Assembly (NCBI GenBank): GCA_034104345.1
Contig: JAXEDY010000023.1
Location: 1 to 51,530 of the forward strand
Direction: 5' to 3'
DNA length: 51,530 nucleotides
Source of the DNA: HGM11416 sp034104345
GTDB lineage: Bacteria > Bacillota > Clostridia > Christensenellales > Borkfalkiaceae
A model generated the notes under the pieces. The model searched no databases. It had not been told where the DNA came from and saw nothing but the letters and a program-made list of their open reading frames with translations. Shown piece by piece: positions 23,022 through 32,010 of this stretch (position 1 is its first letter; each line of letters opens with the position of its first letter). Position numbers and translations under genes: made by a program.

Positions 23022-24122
23022 ATGAAAACCGTAGTAAAAGCCATCGATCTTTCGAACGCAGTTTTAAAAGTAGTTAAAGCGGTAAGCACAAAAGGGCAGA
23101 ATCAGGCGCTTGAATGCATTAAACTTTTATGCAAAGGCGATAACCTTACCTTAACCGCTACTGATACCGAAATAGCCATAGAAAAAACAATTAAAGCAGA
23201 AACTTTTCAGGAAGGGGTTACTTTGGTTCCCGGCAAGTTGTTTGCCGATTTTATTAAAAAATTAGAAGAAGAAGACGATCTCGAATTATATAAAGAAGGC
23301 GAAATGTTAAAAATTACTTACAGTTCGTCGGAAGGATATATTCAAACGCTCGATCCCGAAGATTTTCCGATTATAAACAAAGAAATAAACGAAAATTCGT
23401 TTACTCTTTTGCAAAAAGACCTTAAATCGCTGGTTAATAAAACCGCGTTTTCGTGCTTGCAAGATGACAGCAGACCTATTTTAAAAGGATGCTATTTAGA
23501 AGAAGAAGAAGGAAAACTTACTTGCGTTGCTCTTGACGGATTCAGAATGGCGGTTTGCAAAAAGCCCGTTTTAGAAGTTCACGGAAAAATTAAAGCTGTC
23601 GTTCCGTCGCGCGCGCTCGGCGAAATAGTTCGCCTTTGCGAAAAAGAAGACGAGCCTGTTACAGTTGTTATTCAGGATAAAACTTTACTCGTTGAAGTTG
23701 ACAGCACCACCTTTACGGCAAGGCTTTTAGACGGCGAATACGTTAATTATAAACAAATTATACCAAAAGAATTTATAACCGAATTCAAAGCCAACCGCGT
23801 TATGTTCGAAAACGCTATCGAACGCGCCGCTATAGTTGCAAGGGTTATGAAAAACCTTGTTAAACTCGACGTTAAAGAAAATTCGGTAAACATTTCTTCT
23901 AATTCAGAAAAAGGAAACGTAAGCGAAAACGTTATAATTAACTTAAGCGGAAAAGATATTATAATAGCTTTCAACAGCAAATATCTGCTCGATTGTCTGC
24001 ACGCGATCGACGACGACTTTATTAAAGTTTCGCTTAACACGCCGATTTCGCCCTGTATAATAAGGCCGAACAGCGAAAACGATTCGCTTTATCTGGTTCT
24101 TCCGATAAGAATTAACAACTAA
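23022..24122 (+). CDS. dnaN: DNA polymerase III sliding clamp, beta subunit
   Basis: 366 aa, normal length for the three-domain clamp that encircles DNA and tethers polymerase. Typical features: LTLTATDTEIAIEKTI in domain 1, the middle RPILKGCYLEEEEGKLTCVALDGFRMAVCK, and the domain 3 end IRPNSENDSLYLVLPIRINN, where family members end in LxLPxR. The Shine-Dalgarno CGGAG precedes the ATG by about 9 nt. It sits right of the presumed origin and points away from it; normally dnaA stands directly upstream, but here the origin gap and rsmG do. rpmH follows after 177 bp with its own promoter. Confidence 0.96.
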   Translation: MKTVVKAIDLSNAVLKVVKAVSTKGQNQALECIKLLCKGDNLTLTATDTEIAIEKTIKAETFQEGVTLVPGKLFADFIKKLEEEDDLELYKEGEMLKITYSSSEGYIQTLDPEDFPIINKEINENSFTLLQKDLKSLVNKTAFSCLQDDSRPILKGCYLEEEEGKLTCVALDGFRMAVCKKPVLEVHGKIKAVVPSRALGEIVRLCEKEDEPVTVVIQDKTLLVEVDSTTFTARLLDGEYVNYKQIIPKEFITEFKANRVMFENAIERAAIVARVMKNLVKLDVKENSVNISSNSEKGNVSENVIINLSGKDIIIAFNSKYLLDCLHAIDDDFIKVSLNTPISPCIIRPNSENDSLYLVLPIRINN

Positions 24123-24228
24123 AAAGCGAAAAAAAGGATATTTATATAAAATTTATATGAATGTATCCGTTTTTAAGCATAAACGAGGCTAAAAAATACT
24201 TTTAAAAACCTTTTAACCTTTAAAATAA

Positions 24229-24257
24229 TTGACAAACGATAACAAAATAAATAAAAT
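24229..24257 (+). promoter_or_regulatory. Strong sigma-A promoter of the rpmH-rnpA-yidD-yidC-jag cluster
   Basis: TTGACA (24229-24234), 17-bp spacer, TAAAAT (24252-24257). The leader before rpmH is about 36 nt and contains CAGGAG as ribosome site. Confidence 0.8.
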
Positions 24258-24299
24258 TATATTGTTTATACAAAAAACAATATTTCAGGAGATACAAAA

Positions 24300-24434
24300 A
24301 TGAAAAGAACTTATCAACCCAAGAAAAGACAGAGAAGCAAAGTTCACGGCTTCAGAAAAAGAATGGCTACTAAAGACGGAAGAAACGTTTTAAAACGTCG
24401 TCGCGCTAAAGGTCGCCATAAACTTTCGGCTTAA
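24300..24434 (+). CDS. rpmH: 50S ribosomal protein L34
   Basis: 44 aa, textbook L34: starts MKRTYQPKKRQRSKVHGFRK and ends RRRAKGRHKLSA. Very basic, binds 23S rRNA in the large subunit. RBS CAGGAG lies about 9 nt before the ATG. First gene of the cluster, followed by rnpA after 38 bp. Confidence 0.98.
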   Translation: MKRTYQPKKRQRSKVHGFRKRMATKDGRNVLKRRRAKGRHKLSA

Positions 24435-24472
24435 TTTTAAGCGATTTAGTTTGATAGTTTAGTTTAATCAAA

Positions 24473-24796
24473 TTGGACTTAAGATTAAAAAAACAAAGCG
24501 ACTTCGATTTCGTTTTTAAAAAAGGAAAAAAATGCTACGGAAAATCTATGCTTATGGTCTACGTTAAATCGCGCGATACCAAGATAGGTTTTTCCGTAAG
24601 CAAAAAAAACGGCGGCGCAGTTGTTCGCAACCGCATTAAAAGATATTTTCGGGCGGCTTTCAACGAATATAAAAATTACCTTATAGGCGATTATTATATC
24701 GTTTTTGTTCCTAAAAAAAGCGATGAATATTCGTTTTTTGCTTTTAAAGAAGATATCTCGTTTCTTTTAAAAAAGGAAAAGCTTATCGATGGTTAA
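24473..24796 (+). CDS. rnpA: Ribonuclease P protein component
   Basis: 107 aa, protein subunit that helps the RNase P RNA cleave pre-tRNA 5' leaders. Family features: RLKKQSDFDFVFKKGKK at the N-terminus, IGFSVSKKNGGAVVRNRIKR (the RNR motif) and YYIVFVPKK. The only usable start is a TTG at 24473: an in-frame TAG at 24455 blocks extension and homologues begin with this Arg-Leu-Lys region. No clear ribosome site, so translation may be coupled to rpmH. The 3' end overlaps yidD by 8 nt. Confidence 0.94.
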   Translation: MDLRLKKQSDFDFVFKKGKKCYGKSMLMVYVKSRDTKIGFSVSKKNGGAVVRNRIKRYFRAAFNEYKNYLIGDYYIVFVPKKSDEYSFFAFKEDISFLLKKEKLIDG

Positions 24797-25031
24797 TCGC
24801 TTTTTTATTAAAATTTTAAAATTTTATAAAAAATACGTTTCTAAAGGCTTAAATACCGGCTGCATTTTTACGCCTACTTGTAGCGAATACGCTATGGACG
24901 CGCTTGAAAAATACGGTTTTTTTTCGGCCTTTACTTTAATTTTATTTAGAATTTTGCGCTGCAATTCTTTATCTAAAGGCGGGTTCGACCCCGTTCCGGA
25001 TAATCCTAAAACCAAAAAATGGCTTTACTGA
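24789..25031 (+). CDS. yidD: Membrane protein insertion efficiency factor YidD
   Basis: 80 aa, UPF0161. Conserved core present: FYKKYVSKGLNTGCIFTPTCSEYAMDALEKYGFF with the paired Cys, then RILRCNSLSKGGFDPVP. It is thought to sit at the inner face of the membrane near YidC. It overlaps rnpA and precedes yidC, the standard order. Confidence 0.95.
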   Translation: MVNRFFIKILKFYKKYVSKGLNTGCIFTPTCSEYAMDALEKYGFFSAFTLILFRILRCNSLSKGGFDPVPDNPKTKKWLY

Positions 25032-25140
25032 CCTAAAAAAGGTTTAAAATGCCCTTTTTTGGAATTTTCGCGTTTAAAAATTTTTTTTATTTTAATTTTA
25101 CGTTATTTTTCAAAAACGCGGCGCGCTTTTCAGGAGAAAA

Positions 25141-26775
25141 ATGAACTTATTTTCTGCCCTTTCGGCACAAATTTCCATCTTCGGAACCATCGAAAACGTA
25201 ATAGCGCTCGACTGGCTGGGCAATATTATCAAATGGCTTATCGAAGGTTGTAACTCGATTGGCGTAGGCATAATAATTTTTACGCTTATCTTAAAGCTTA
25301 TTACCCTGCCGTTCGACATTATTTCGCGCGTGTCTACCAAGAAAAACGCGATAAAAATGGAGAAAATGCGCCCCGAACTTGAAAAACTGCAAAAACAATA
25401 CGCAAATAATAAAGAACTGTATCAGCGTAAAATTCAGGAACTTTACAAAACCAACGGATACAGCGCTTTTTCGGCATGCCTTCCGTCGCTTTTAACCATG
25501 ATAATTTTCATAGTGGTTATAGGGCAGTTTTCTACCTATTCGAACTATGCTAACTTCGGCGTTTTATGTAAAATGGCGGAAACTTATTCGGAAACCATCG
25601 AAAATTACGACGAAGTAAACGGAACCGACCTTATTTACGAAAAAACCGTCGCGCTTAAAGACGATAACGGAAACGTTATAAAAGACGAAGAGGGAAATGA
25701 AAAAACAACCGTCGAATATTATATAAATATTTCTGAAGTTGTAAAAAGCGACGCCGGAGTATTGGCAAAATTCGGCTTTACCGAAACCAAAAACGACGGA
25801 TATAACGCGGTTTATACGCTTAACGGAACCACGAGCGAAAATATCAGAAAAATCGTTTCTGAAATGATAAATTTAGAAACCGATAAAGATCTCGGCGAAA
25901 AAGAAAAAGCCGCCCGCGCCTTATCCGGTTATAACGTAGGTCTTAAAAATCCCGAAACCCCTTACGAAAAAACCGTTCACGTTATTTACGATAAAGATTC
26001 TGACACTTACTCGTTTGCAAACGACGCTTTTAAAGACGGCGAAGGCAACAATAAAACCGACGAGAAAATAACGAGCGAACTTTGCACCGCAGTTGCCGAA
26101 TTTTATGCGCATAAATACTTCGATTCGACCGTAAGGGAAGCCGCGCGCGAAGCGTCGGCAAGCGTTTTCAGAAACACCGATCTGCGCTTTTTGTGGGTAA
26201 AAAACATTTGGGCTCAAGACCTTCCGTGGGCGCACCCCGTAAGGGCTACGTTCAAAGAATACGGCTTTACCATAAGTTCGAACTGCTTTACTTCGTGCTC
26301 GGCAAACTGCAGCGGCAAAAACAACACCGTCGATTCGATGAGCGAAGAAGTTTACAGCGAAATCACCTATAATCTCGAAAAAGAAAAATCCGAACCCAAC
26401 GGTTATTTGATTTTGGTTTTGTTATCTATCGGCACTATGCTTTTATCGCAGATTTTAATGCAGAAGGTAAACAAAACGCAAATGGAACTTTCGTCGGTCG
26501 ACGGAGCGGACGGCACGGCGGCTCAAAGCCAGAAAATGATGACGTGGATGATGCCGATTATGTTCGGTTTCTTCTCGTTTATGTATACGGCGTCGTTCTC
26601 GATATACATTATAATAAGCTCGGTTATAAGCACCGGTTCTACCCTTTTGATTAACTTTTTTGTTGAAAAGCGTTTTGAAAAAAAGGCGGCAAAAGAAGCC
26701 GAAGAATTAGATCTTAAACGTTTGGGCAAAGCGTATAAGCATATCGAAGAAAAAAACAAAAAAAATAAAAAGTAA
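25141..26775 (+). CDS. yidC: YidC/Oxa1 membrane protein insertase with large extra domain
   Basis: 544 aa. Core YidC elements: first helix VGIIIFTLILKLITLPFDI with basic RVSTKKNAIKMEKMRPELEKLQKQY after it, then SACLPSLLTMIIFIVVIGQF, LRFLWVKNIWAQDLPWAHP, and the final helices KMMTWMMPIMFGFFSFMYTASFSIYIIISSVIS. Between helix 2 and the LWVKNIW segment there is an insert of about 230 residues (about 140-345), hydrophilic with an acidic KDDNGNVIKDEEGNEK part, so the protein is about twice the length of a minimal Gram-positive YidC. RBS AGGAG precedes the ATG. A basic C-terminal tail (HIEEKNKKNKK) fits ribosome contact. Confidence 0.95.
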   Translation: MNLFSALSAQISIFGTIENVIALDWLGNIIKWLIEGCNSIGVGIIIFTLILKLITLPFDIISRVSTKKNAIKMEKMRPELEKLQKQYANNKELYQRKIQELYKTNGYSAFSACLPSLLTMIIFIVVIGQFSTYSNYANFGVLCKMAETYSETIENYDEVNGTDLIYEKTVALKDDNGNVIKDEEGNEKTTVEYYINISEVVKSDAGVLAKFGFTETKNDGYNAVYTLNGTTSENIRKIVSEMINLETDKDLGEKEKAARALSGYNVGLKNPETPYEKTVHVIYDKDSDTYSFANDAFKDGEGNNKTDEKITSELCTAVAEFYAHKYFDSTVREAAREASASVFRNTDLRFLWVKNIWAQDLPWAHPVRATFKEYGFTISSNCFTSCSANCSGKNNTVDSMSEEVYSEITYNLEKEKSEPNGYLILVLLSIGTMLLSQILMQKVNKTQMELSSVDGADGTAAQSQKMMTWMMPIMFGFFSFMYTASFSIYIIISSVISTGSTLLINFFVEKRFEKKAAKEAEELDLKRLGKAYKHIEEKNKKNKK

Positions 26776-26812
26776 TAAACTGCGCTTTAAACGCGCTTTT
26801 AAGGAGTAATAT

Positions 26813-27703
26813 ATGGATAGCATCGAAGTATGCGGCAAAACCGTAGACGAAGCGGTTTTAGAAGGGCTTGAAAAACTTGGAATTAACAAAGACGAAGCCG
26901 AAATCGAAATTTTAGAAGAGCCGCAAAGTAAGGGGTTGATTTTTAAAAAGACCACTTTGGCAAAGGTAAAAATTACTAAAAAGAAATCGGACAGCGCGCG
27001 TGCGGTCGAATTTTTAGACGGACTTTTCGACCTTATCAAAGTTCACGCAACCACCGAAGTAACCCGCGACGACGACAAAATCTGCATAAATTTGGTCGCT
27101 TCGAATTCGTCGTTTTTAATAGGTTATCGCGGCGAAGTGTTAGATGCGCTTCAGTGCCTTGCGGGTGCGGTTGCAAACATCGGTCGCGAAGAATATAAGC
27201 GCGTGGTCGTAGATTGCGAGCAATACCGCGAAAAACGCGAAAACACGCTTAATTCGCTTGCTTTAAAACTTGCCGATAAAGCGGTTGTAACGGGCAGAAA
27301 AGTAAATTTAGAGCCGATGAACCCCTTTGAAAGAAGAATTATTCACACCGCCCTTTCTTCGCGCGACGACGTTAAAACCGAATCGGAAGGCAAAGAACCC
27401 AACCGTTATATCGTTATAATTCCTAACGATTTGCGCGACGACAGACCTATTTCGGCAGAACGCCGCAGCGGCGGTAGAACCGACCGCGGATTCAAACCCT
27501 ACGATAAGGACAAAAACGGTTTTGAACGCCATGGAGGAAAAGAACGCGGAGGCTATCGCAGCGGCGGTAGAACCGACCGTAACGACCGCAGAAGCGGCTA
27601 TCGCGGCGAAAAACGCAACAGCGGTATGTACGGCAAACCCAAGGATAAAAGTAACGTTACTTCGTTCGGAACTTTTATAGGCAACAGCAACCGTAACGAC
27701 TGA
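26813..27703 (+). CDS. khpB: RNA-binding protein KhpB (Jag)
   Basis: 296 aa. An N-terminal Jag domain (MDSIEVCGKTVDEAVLEGLEK, EPQSKGLIFKKTTLAKVKI), a KH domain (ICINLVASNSSFLIGYRGEVLDALQ) and an R3H domain (VVDCEQYREKRENTLNSLA ... MNPFERRIIHTALSS) are in the usual order. KhpA/KhpB pairs bind RNA and affect cell elongation in Firmicutes. Residues about 220-290 form an Arg/Gly-rich tail (RSGGRTDRGF, RGGYRSGGRTDR), longer than usual and like an RGG box. RBS AAGGAG precedes the ATG. The usual downstream mnmE is missing; a terminator follows. Confidence 0.93.
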   Translation: MDSIEVCGKTVDEAVLEGLEKLGINKDEAEIEILEEPQSKGLIFKKTTLAKVKITKKKSDSARAVEFLDGLFDLIKVHATTEVTRDDDKICINLVASNSSFLIGYRGEVLDALQCLAGAVANIGREEYKRVVVDCEQYREKRENTLNSLALKLADKAVVTGRKVNLEPMNPFERRIIHTALSSRDDVKTESEGKEPNRYIVIIPNDLRDDRPISAERRSGGRTDRGFKPYDKDKNGFERHGGKERGGYRSGGRTDRNDRRSGYRGEKRNSGMYGKPKDKSNVTSFGTFIGNSNRND

Positions 27704-27717
27704 AAATAAAAAAATTT

Positions 27718-27748
27718 AAACGGAGCGCGAAATCGTTCCGTTTTTTTA
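27718..27748 (+). terminator. Terminator of the rpmH-jag cluster
   Basis: AAACGGAGCG (27718-27727) pairs with CGTTCCGTTT (27734-27743), followed by a T-run. Confidence 0.75.
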
Positions 27749-27858
27749 TAAGAGATTCCAATTATTATCGCTAACAATTTTTGCGGAGAAGAAATCGCCG
27801 CTTAAACGCTTCGAAAAAACCGAAAAAAATTATAAAAAAGAGATAAAAGGGAAAAAAA

Positions 27859-28617
27859 ATGAAAAATTGCTTTGCAAAACTGCCCGAAAACTATAAACTC
27901 GTTTACGAAATAAACGCAAAAAACAAAAAAACGGGAATTATAATGAACCTTGTTGCCGCCCTGCCCGCAATTTTGTTCGCAGTAATAGCGCTTTTAACCA
28001 AAGATTTAAGCGAAGTTCCCGCGGTTTCGTCGAAAGACCTTATTCTTGCAGGGGTAAAACTTATCTGTTTTGCCATTTCGATGCTTGCGTATATAATTTT
28101 GCACGAACTTACGCACGGCGCGGCGTATAAAATTTTAACGGGAGCAAAACTTAAATTCGGGCTTTCGTGGAGTTGCGCGTTCTGCGGCGTTCCCGAAGTT
28201 TACGTTAATAAAAAAACAGCGCTTATCGCCCTTTCGGCTCCGCTTATACTTTTCGGCATAGTTTTTGCCGCTTTAAGCGTGCTTTTCTGGTTTTTCGATC
28301 CTCTTTTATACATATTTGCGATGATATTGCTCGGTCTGCATTTAGGCGGTTGTTCGGGCGATATTTATATGATATATCTGTTGTGCTTCAAATATAATTC
28401 GCCGAGCCTTTTGCTTAACGACGACGGACCTTCGCAACGCATTTTTTACCCCGACGAAAAATATATAAAACCCGACGGCGAAAAAGAGAATAAAAACGAA
28501 CAACCCGTTCGTGTTATAGGAATTTTCGGCGAAGGAGTAAACAAAAACGAAATTAAAAAATCGGAAAATGCGGCGGAAAAATCGGCAACTATAGAAGAAA
28601 CTCCCGAAAACAAGTAA
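27859..28617 (+). CDS. DUF3267-type membrane metalloprotease-like protein
   Basis: 252 aa. Membrane helices at about 29-50, 68-88 and two more at about 130-175. The zinc signature HELTHG follows the second helix, and SGDIYM near residue 165 could supply the third ligand, as in DUF3267/M50-like families. The last about 70 residues are a charged, probably cytoplasmic tail rich in E, K and N. Substrate unknown. It has its own AAGGG ribosome site and sits between the jag terminator and a bidirectional terminator. Confidence 0.75.
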   Translation: MKNCFAKLPENYKLVYEINAKNKKTGIIMNLVAALPAILFAVIALLTKDLSEVPAVSSKDLILAGVKLICFAISMLAYIILHELTHGAAYKILTGAKLKFGLSWSCAFCGVPEVYVNKKTALIALSAPLILFGIVFAALSVLFWFFDPLLYIFAMILLGLHLGGCSGDIYMIYLLCFKYNSPSLLLNDDGPSQRIFYPDEKYIKPDGEKENKNEQPVRVIGIFGEGVNKNEIKKSENAAEKSATIEETPENK

Positions 28618-28753
28618 AAACTCCGCTGTTTTCATTCGTGGCACGCGATAACGAAAGCAACTTTGCCGTCTCTTAATCGAGAAAATCGGGACGAGAGAAC
28701 GAAAGCAAAACACAACAGAAAACAAAAAAAATAACAATAAAAAAAGCATCAAA

Positions 28754-28787
28754 AAAACAGAGCTCGAAAAAAACGGACTCTGTTTTT
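28754..28787. terminator. Bidirectional terminator between convergent genes
   Basis: AAAACAGAG (28754-28762) pairs with CTCTGTTTTT (28778-28787), with A-runs before and T-runs after. It serves the DUF3267 gene and the convergent WHPGW gene. Confidence 0.7.
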
Positions 28788-28820
28788 CGTATTTTTTAAT
28801 TTAATTATATGCGCCGTTTA

Positions 28821-29462
28821 CTATTTCTTTTTGGCGTGGCGAACCATTTCGGTAAAGCCGTTGAACACGGGAATGGTTAAAAATACGAGCCAGCCGGGGT
28901 GCCATAAGTTCCAGCCGAACCCTAAAACCAGAAACGCCGCTACGCATAAAAGCGGATATAACGCGTGCAAAAACGCGGGGAACGATTTGCTCGACAAAAT
29001 GGTGTAATAAATGGGAATCGTTAAAAAGATAAGCCAGCCGGGGTGCCACAAATTCCACACAAAGCCCATAAGCAGATAAAGTGCCAGAACGAATATGGGA
29101 AAAGGGAATCCGCGAAGCCCGTGTTGCAAAATGCCCACCACCATAGGAACGAGCAGGAATATTATCCAGCCGGGGTGCCACAAACCCCAGATGCAGCCAA
29201 GGCAAAGGTATAACAAAATGCAAAACGAAGCGCACGGAAAATATTCCCAGGCATTTTTGTCTTTTTTAAAAACAAAAAAGTGCTTGTCTTTTTCGCCGTC
29301 TTTTTTATAGGGGTTCTGATAAAATTTTTCGTCGCCGTCGGTTCCGTCGTCGTTCGTCGCAGCCGAATCGTCGCATTTGCGATAGGTTCCGTCTTCGCCG
29401 ACTTCACAGCGGACTTTTTTGCCGTTAATTTCGACGTAAACGTATTTTTTGTCGTCTTCCAT
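28821..29462 (-). CDS. Membrane protein with three WHPGW repeats
   Basis: 213 aa from ATG 29462, preceded by a strong AAGGAG; an upstream in-frame ATG at 29501 lacks a ribosome site. Residues 1-75 are soluble and acidic (EINGKKVRCEVGEDGTYRKC). The rest is three copies of a hydrophobic unit: GCIWGLWHPGWIIFLLVP, GFVWNLWHPGWLIFLTIP and GFGWNLWHPGWLVFLTIP, each with a preceding helix. This gives six membrane segments with re-entrant-looking WHPGW turns. Single W-H-P-G-W units occur in small Firmicutes membrane proteins; I do not know a function. Confidence 0.75.
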   Translation of the reverse strand: MEDDKKYVYVEINGKKVRCEVGEDGTYRKCDDSAATNDDGTDGDEKFYQNPYKKDGEKDKHFFVFKKDKNAWEYFPCASFCILLYLCLGCIWGLWHPGWIIFLLVPMVVGILQHGLRGFPFPIFVLALYLLMGFVWNLWHPGWLIFLTIPIYYTILSSKSFPAFLHALYPLLCVAAFLVLGFGWNLWHPGWLVFLTIPVFNGFTEMVRHAKKK

Positions 29463-29615
29463 AGCTTTTCTCCTTGTATAAATTTCGGGCTTTTGCGGCA
29501 TATTTAAAGCGTTTAAACAAGCGAAAATTACTTGTTAAGTTAGATACTTTAAAACCGCCCGCGCCCGATAAAATCAGTTTATAATATTTAAATTTTTACA
29601 GATTATTCTTTTTAA

Positions 29616-30956
29616 TTATTCGCTTAATTCTTTAATCGCCCTGAAATAGGTTCGGCACAAAAACTCGATGCATTTTATGCTGATAAATTCGTTGGGTTGG
29701 TGAATGCGGGCGTCTTCGCCTTTCATTTCGGGGCCGAACGCCGCGCCGAGCGGCAGAGCGCGCGCATAAGTGCCGCCGCCTATCGCTTTGGGCGTTTCGT
29801 TTTCGCCCGATTCTTCGTTGTAAATATTTAAAAGCGTTTTAATTAAAAAACTGTTTCTGTCGTTAAAAAGCGGCAGTTGGTGTTTTGCTTTTTCTTTGTC
29901 GTATTTCCCTATTTTGTCGGCGGCTTCGGTGATGAAAGTCGGCGGCAAAGTCGCGGGGTATCTGAAATCGACCGAAATGCGCATTTTTCCGTTTTCGGCG
30001 CGCAGAATATCGGGCGACATAGTTAAAAATCCCGTTTCGTCGCTTACTTTTTTAAGCCCTAAACAATCGGCAAACAAAAAGTCGTAAACCTTTTTGTCCA
30101 AAAGATTCATATCCGCAAGATACGCTATAAGCGGCGCGATTGCGTTTTTGCCTTTTTCGGGAGTGGATCCGTGCGCCGCAAGCCCCGTGCTTTCGATTTT
30201 TTCACCGTTTAATTTAAGCCCGTGCTTTTTTAAAAGTTCGTCGTTTACGGGCGCTATGCAATAGGCGTAATCGCAAACCACGTTTACCATTTCGCCGCCT
30301 TCGGCAATTTTTATTTTATCCGAACAATCGAACTCGAAAGTGGGCGCGAATATGCCTTTTTCGGCGTATAGCACGGGGAAATCTCCGTCGGGAGAAAAAC
30401 CGAAATCGGGCATTTTTGCCACTTTTTTATAATGTTCCATACAAGCCCAGCCCGTTTCTTCGTTGCAGCCCAAAATAAGTTTTACGGTGTGGCGGGGGGT
30501 AAAGCCGCTGTCTTTAAGCGCTTTCATCATATAAAGAGAAACCACGGCGGGGCCTTTGTCGTCGGTTGCGCCGCGCGCGTAAATTCTGCCGTCGCGTTCT
30601 TCGGGAGTGAAAGGATCGCTTTCCCAGTCTGAAAGTCTGCCGGGTTTAACCACGTCGAGATGGCACAAAACACCCAAAGTTTTGGCGTTTTTTCCGTCTT
30701 CGGTGCCTTCCCACACTATTTCGCCGACGTAGTTGTCGTAGTTTACTGCCTTAAATCCGAAACTTTTGCCAAGGCTTAACATATAGTCGAGCGCTTTTGC
30801 AACTTCTTCGCCGAACGGCATGTTACCGACGGGGGCTTCTTGCACGCTTTTAAACGAGCAAACTTTTTTAATCGAATCTTTAACGTCGTTTAAATAAAGT
30901 TCGGCAACGTTTTCGGCGCAGAAATTTTTTGATTTTTTTGCGTTTAAATCGTTCAT
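29616..30956 (-). CDS. pepV: M20-family dipeptidase PepV/Sapep
   Basis: 446 aa, zinc-dependent Xaa-His dipeptidase family. Metal-site motifs in order: GVLCHLDVV (first His-Asp), GATDDKGPAVVSLYMMKAL (bridging Asp), GCNEETGWACMEHY (catalytic and ligand Glu), SPDGDFPVLYAEKG, and the C-terminal GGGTYARALP with IHQPNEFI (last His ligand). Cytoplasmic; releases amino acids from dipeptides. No clear ribosome site beyond AGAG before the ATG. Monocistronic. Confidence 0.93.
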   Translation of the reverse strand: MNDLNAKKSKNFCAENVAELYLNDVKDSIKKVCSFKSVQEAPVGNMPFGEEVAKALDYMLSLGKSFGFKAVNYDNYVGEIVWEGTEDGKNAKTLGVLCHLDVVKPGRLSDWESDPFTPEERDGRIYARGATDDKGPAVVSLYMMKALKDSGFTPRHTVKLILGCNEETGWACMEHYKKVAKMPDFGFSPDGDFPVLYAEKGIFAPTFEFDCSDKIKIAEGGEMVNVVCDYAYCIAPVNDELLKKHGLKLNGEKIESTGLAAHGSTPEKGKNAIAPLIAYLADMNLLDKKVYDFLFADCLGLKKVSDETGFLTMSPDILRAENGKMRISVDFRYPATLPPTFITEAADKIGKYDKEKAKHQLPLFNDRNSFLIKTLLNIYNEESGENETPKAIGGGTYARALPLGAAFGPEMKGEDARIHQPNEFISIKCIEFLCRTYFRAIKELSE

Positions 30957-31099
30957 AAAAACTCTCTTTTTGTTTTAAAATCGAAAATTTATCCGCGTTT
31001 TGCGGGCAAATCTTTATAAATTCGTTAAAAACATTATACACTTTTTTTTAAATATGGTAAAATGTATTAAACGCTATTTTTAAAATTTCGGGGGGTAAT

Positions 31100-31828
31100 G
31101 TGGAAACGCCGGTTGATAAAAACGACCTGCATAAGGGGCACAGAGAACGACAAACGGAAAAAATTTTGCAAAAAAGCAAACTTTCTAACCACGAAATTCT
31201 TGAAATTTTGCTTTTTTATGCGATTCCGCGCAAAGACGTAAACGAACTTGCGCACTCGCTGTTAAATTCGTTCGGTAGTTTGAAAAGGGTTTTCGAAGCC
31301 GACGCCGAAATGCTTAAAAGCGTTAAGGGCGTGGGCGACCGCACCGCCGCTTTTTTAATTGCCATAGGCAGGTGCATCGATATTTGCGCGCGCGAAAACG
31401 AGCCGTTGCCGCAAAGATTTTCATACGACGAATTTAAACCGTCGCTTATTGCCGCGTTCAAACCTTTTTCAGAAGAAAAATTCGTGGCTTTTTATCTCGA
31501 TATGAAAGGCAAAATTCTGCTTAGAAAAATATTTTCGAACCACTCGCCCGCTTACGTCGAAATAAAAACCGACGAACTTTTAAAGGGCGTGTTCAGCGTT
31601 GGCGCTTCGGCTGTTGTCGTTTGCCATAACCATTTGTCGGGCGATCCAAACCCGTCGTATTCGGACGACCGTGCGACCGCCGCTATTTGCGGTTCGCTTT
31701 TATCCACCGGCGTTCGGCTTGCCGACCACATTATAGTCGCGGGAGAAAACACGTTCAGTTACCGCGCGTCGGGCAGACTCGATAAAATCGACGCCCGTAT
31801 TCAGGAAAGTTTAAGCAACGTTTTTTAA
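31100..31828 (+). CDS. radC: RadC family JAB-domain protein
   Basis: 242 aa. N-terminal helix-hairpin-helix part (GHRERQTEKILQKSKLSNHEILEILLFYAIPRKDVNELA and LKSVKGVGDRTAAFLIAIG as separate segments), then a JAB/MPN metalloprotease-like domain with VVCHNHLSGDPNPSYSDD holding the HxH and Asp ligands. Start is GTG at 31100 with GGGGGG 4 nt upstream; an ATG two bases earlier is in another frame. The historical link to DNA repair is weak; the biochemical role is unsettled. Confidence 0.92.
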   Translation: METPVDKNDLHKGHRERQTEKILQKSKLSNHEILEILLFYAIPRKDVNELAHSLLNSFGSLKRVFEADAEMLKSVKGVGDRTAAFLIAIGRCIDICARENEPLPQRFSYDEFKPSLIAAFKPFSEEKFVAFYLDMKGKILLRKIFSNHSPAYVEIKTDELLKGVFSVGASAVVVCHNHLSGDPNPSYSDDRATAAICGSLLSTGVRLADHIIVAGENTFSYRASGRLDKIDARIQESLSNVF

Positions 31829-31854
31829 ATTAAAAATGGTTTGATTTTTAATAA

Positions 31855-31897
31855 AAACCCGCCTATAAGCCCGTTATCGGCACTTTCGCGCGGGTTT
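31855..31897. repeat. Palindromic element copy C inside a terminator-like hairpin after radC
   Basis: AAACCCGC (31855-31862) pairs with GCGGGTTT (31890-31897). The loop carries CTATAAGCCCGTTATCGGCA then CTTTCG, which matches the reverse complement of copies A and B with few changes. The T-run is short, so termination would be weak. The element here is in the opposite orientation to the window numbering of A and B. Confidence 0.65.
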
Positions 31898-32010
31898 GCA
31901 CCTGATAAAAAAATACAAAAACAAATTCACGATTAAATAAAATTAAGAGCGAAAGGCATTAAAATTCTGCAAAACAAACCACGGATTTTAATCGCGCTCG
32001 GGAGAAAACA

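Noticed and set aside
31690..31720. DnaA box in radC (TTATCCACC)
   Set aside because: A single site inside conserved coding sequence; chance is enough.
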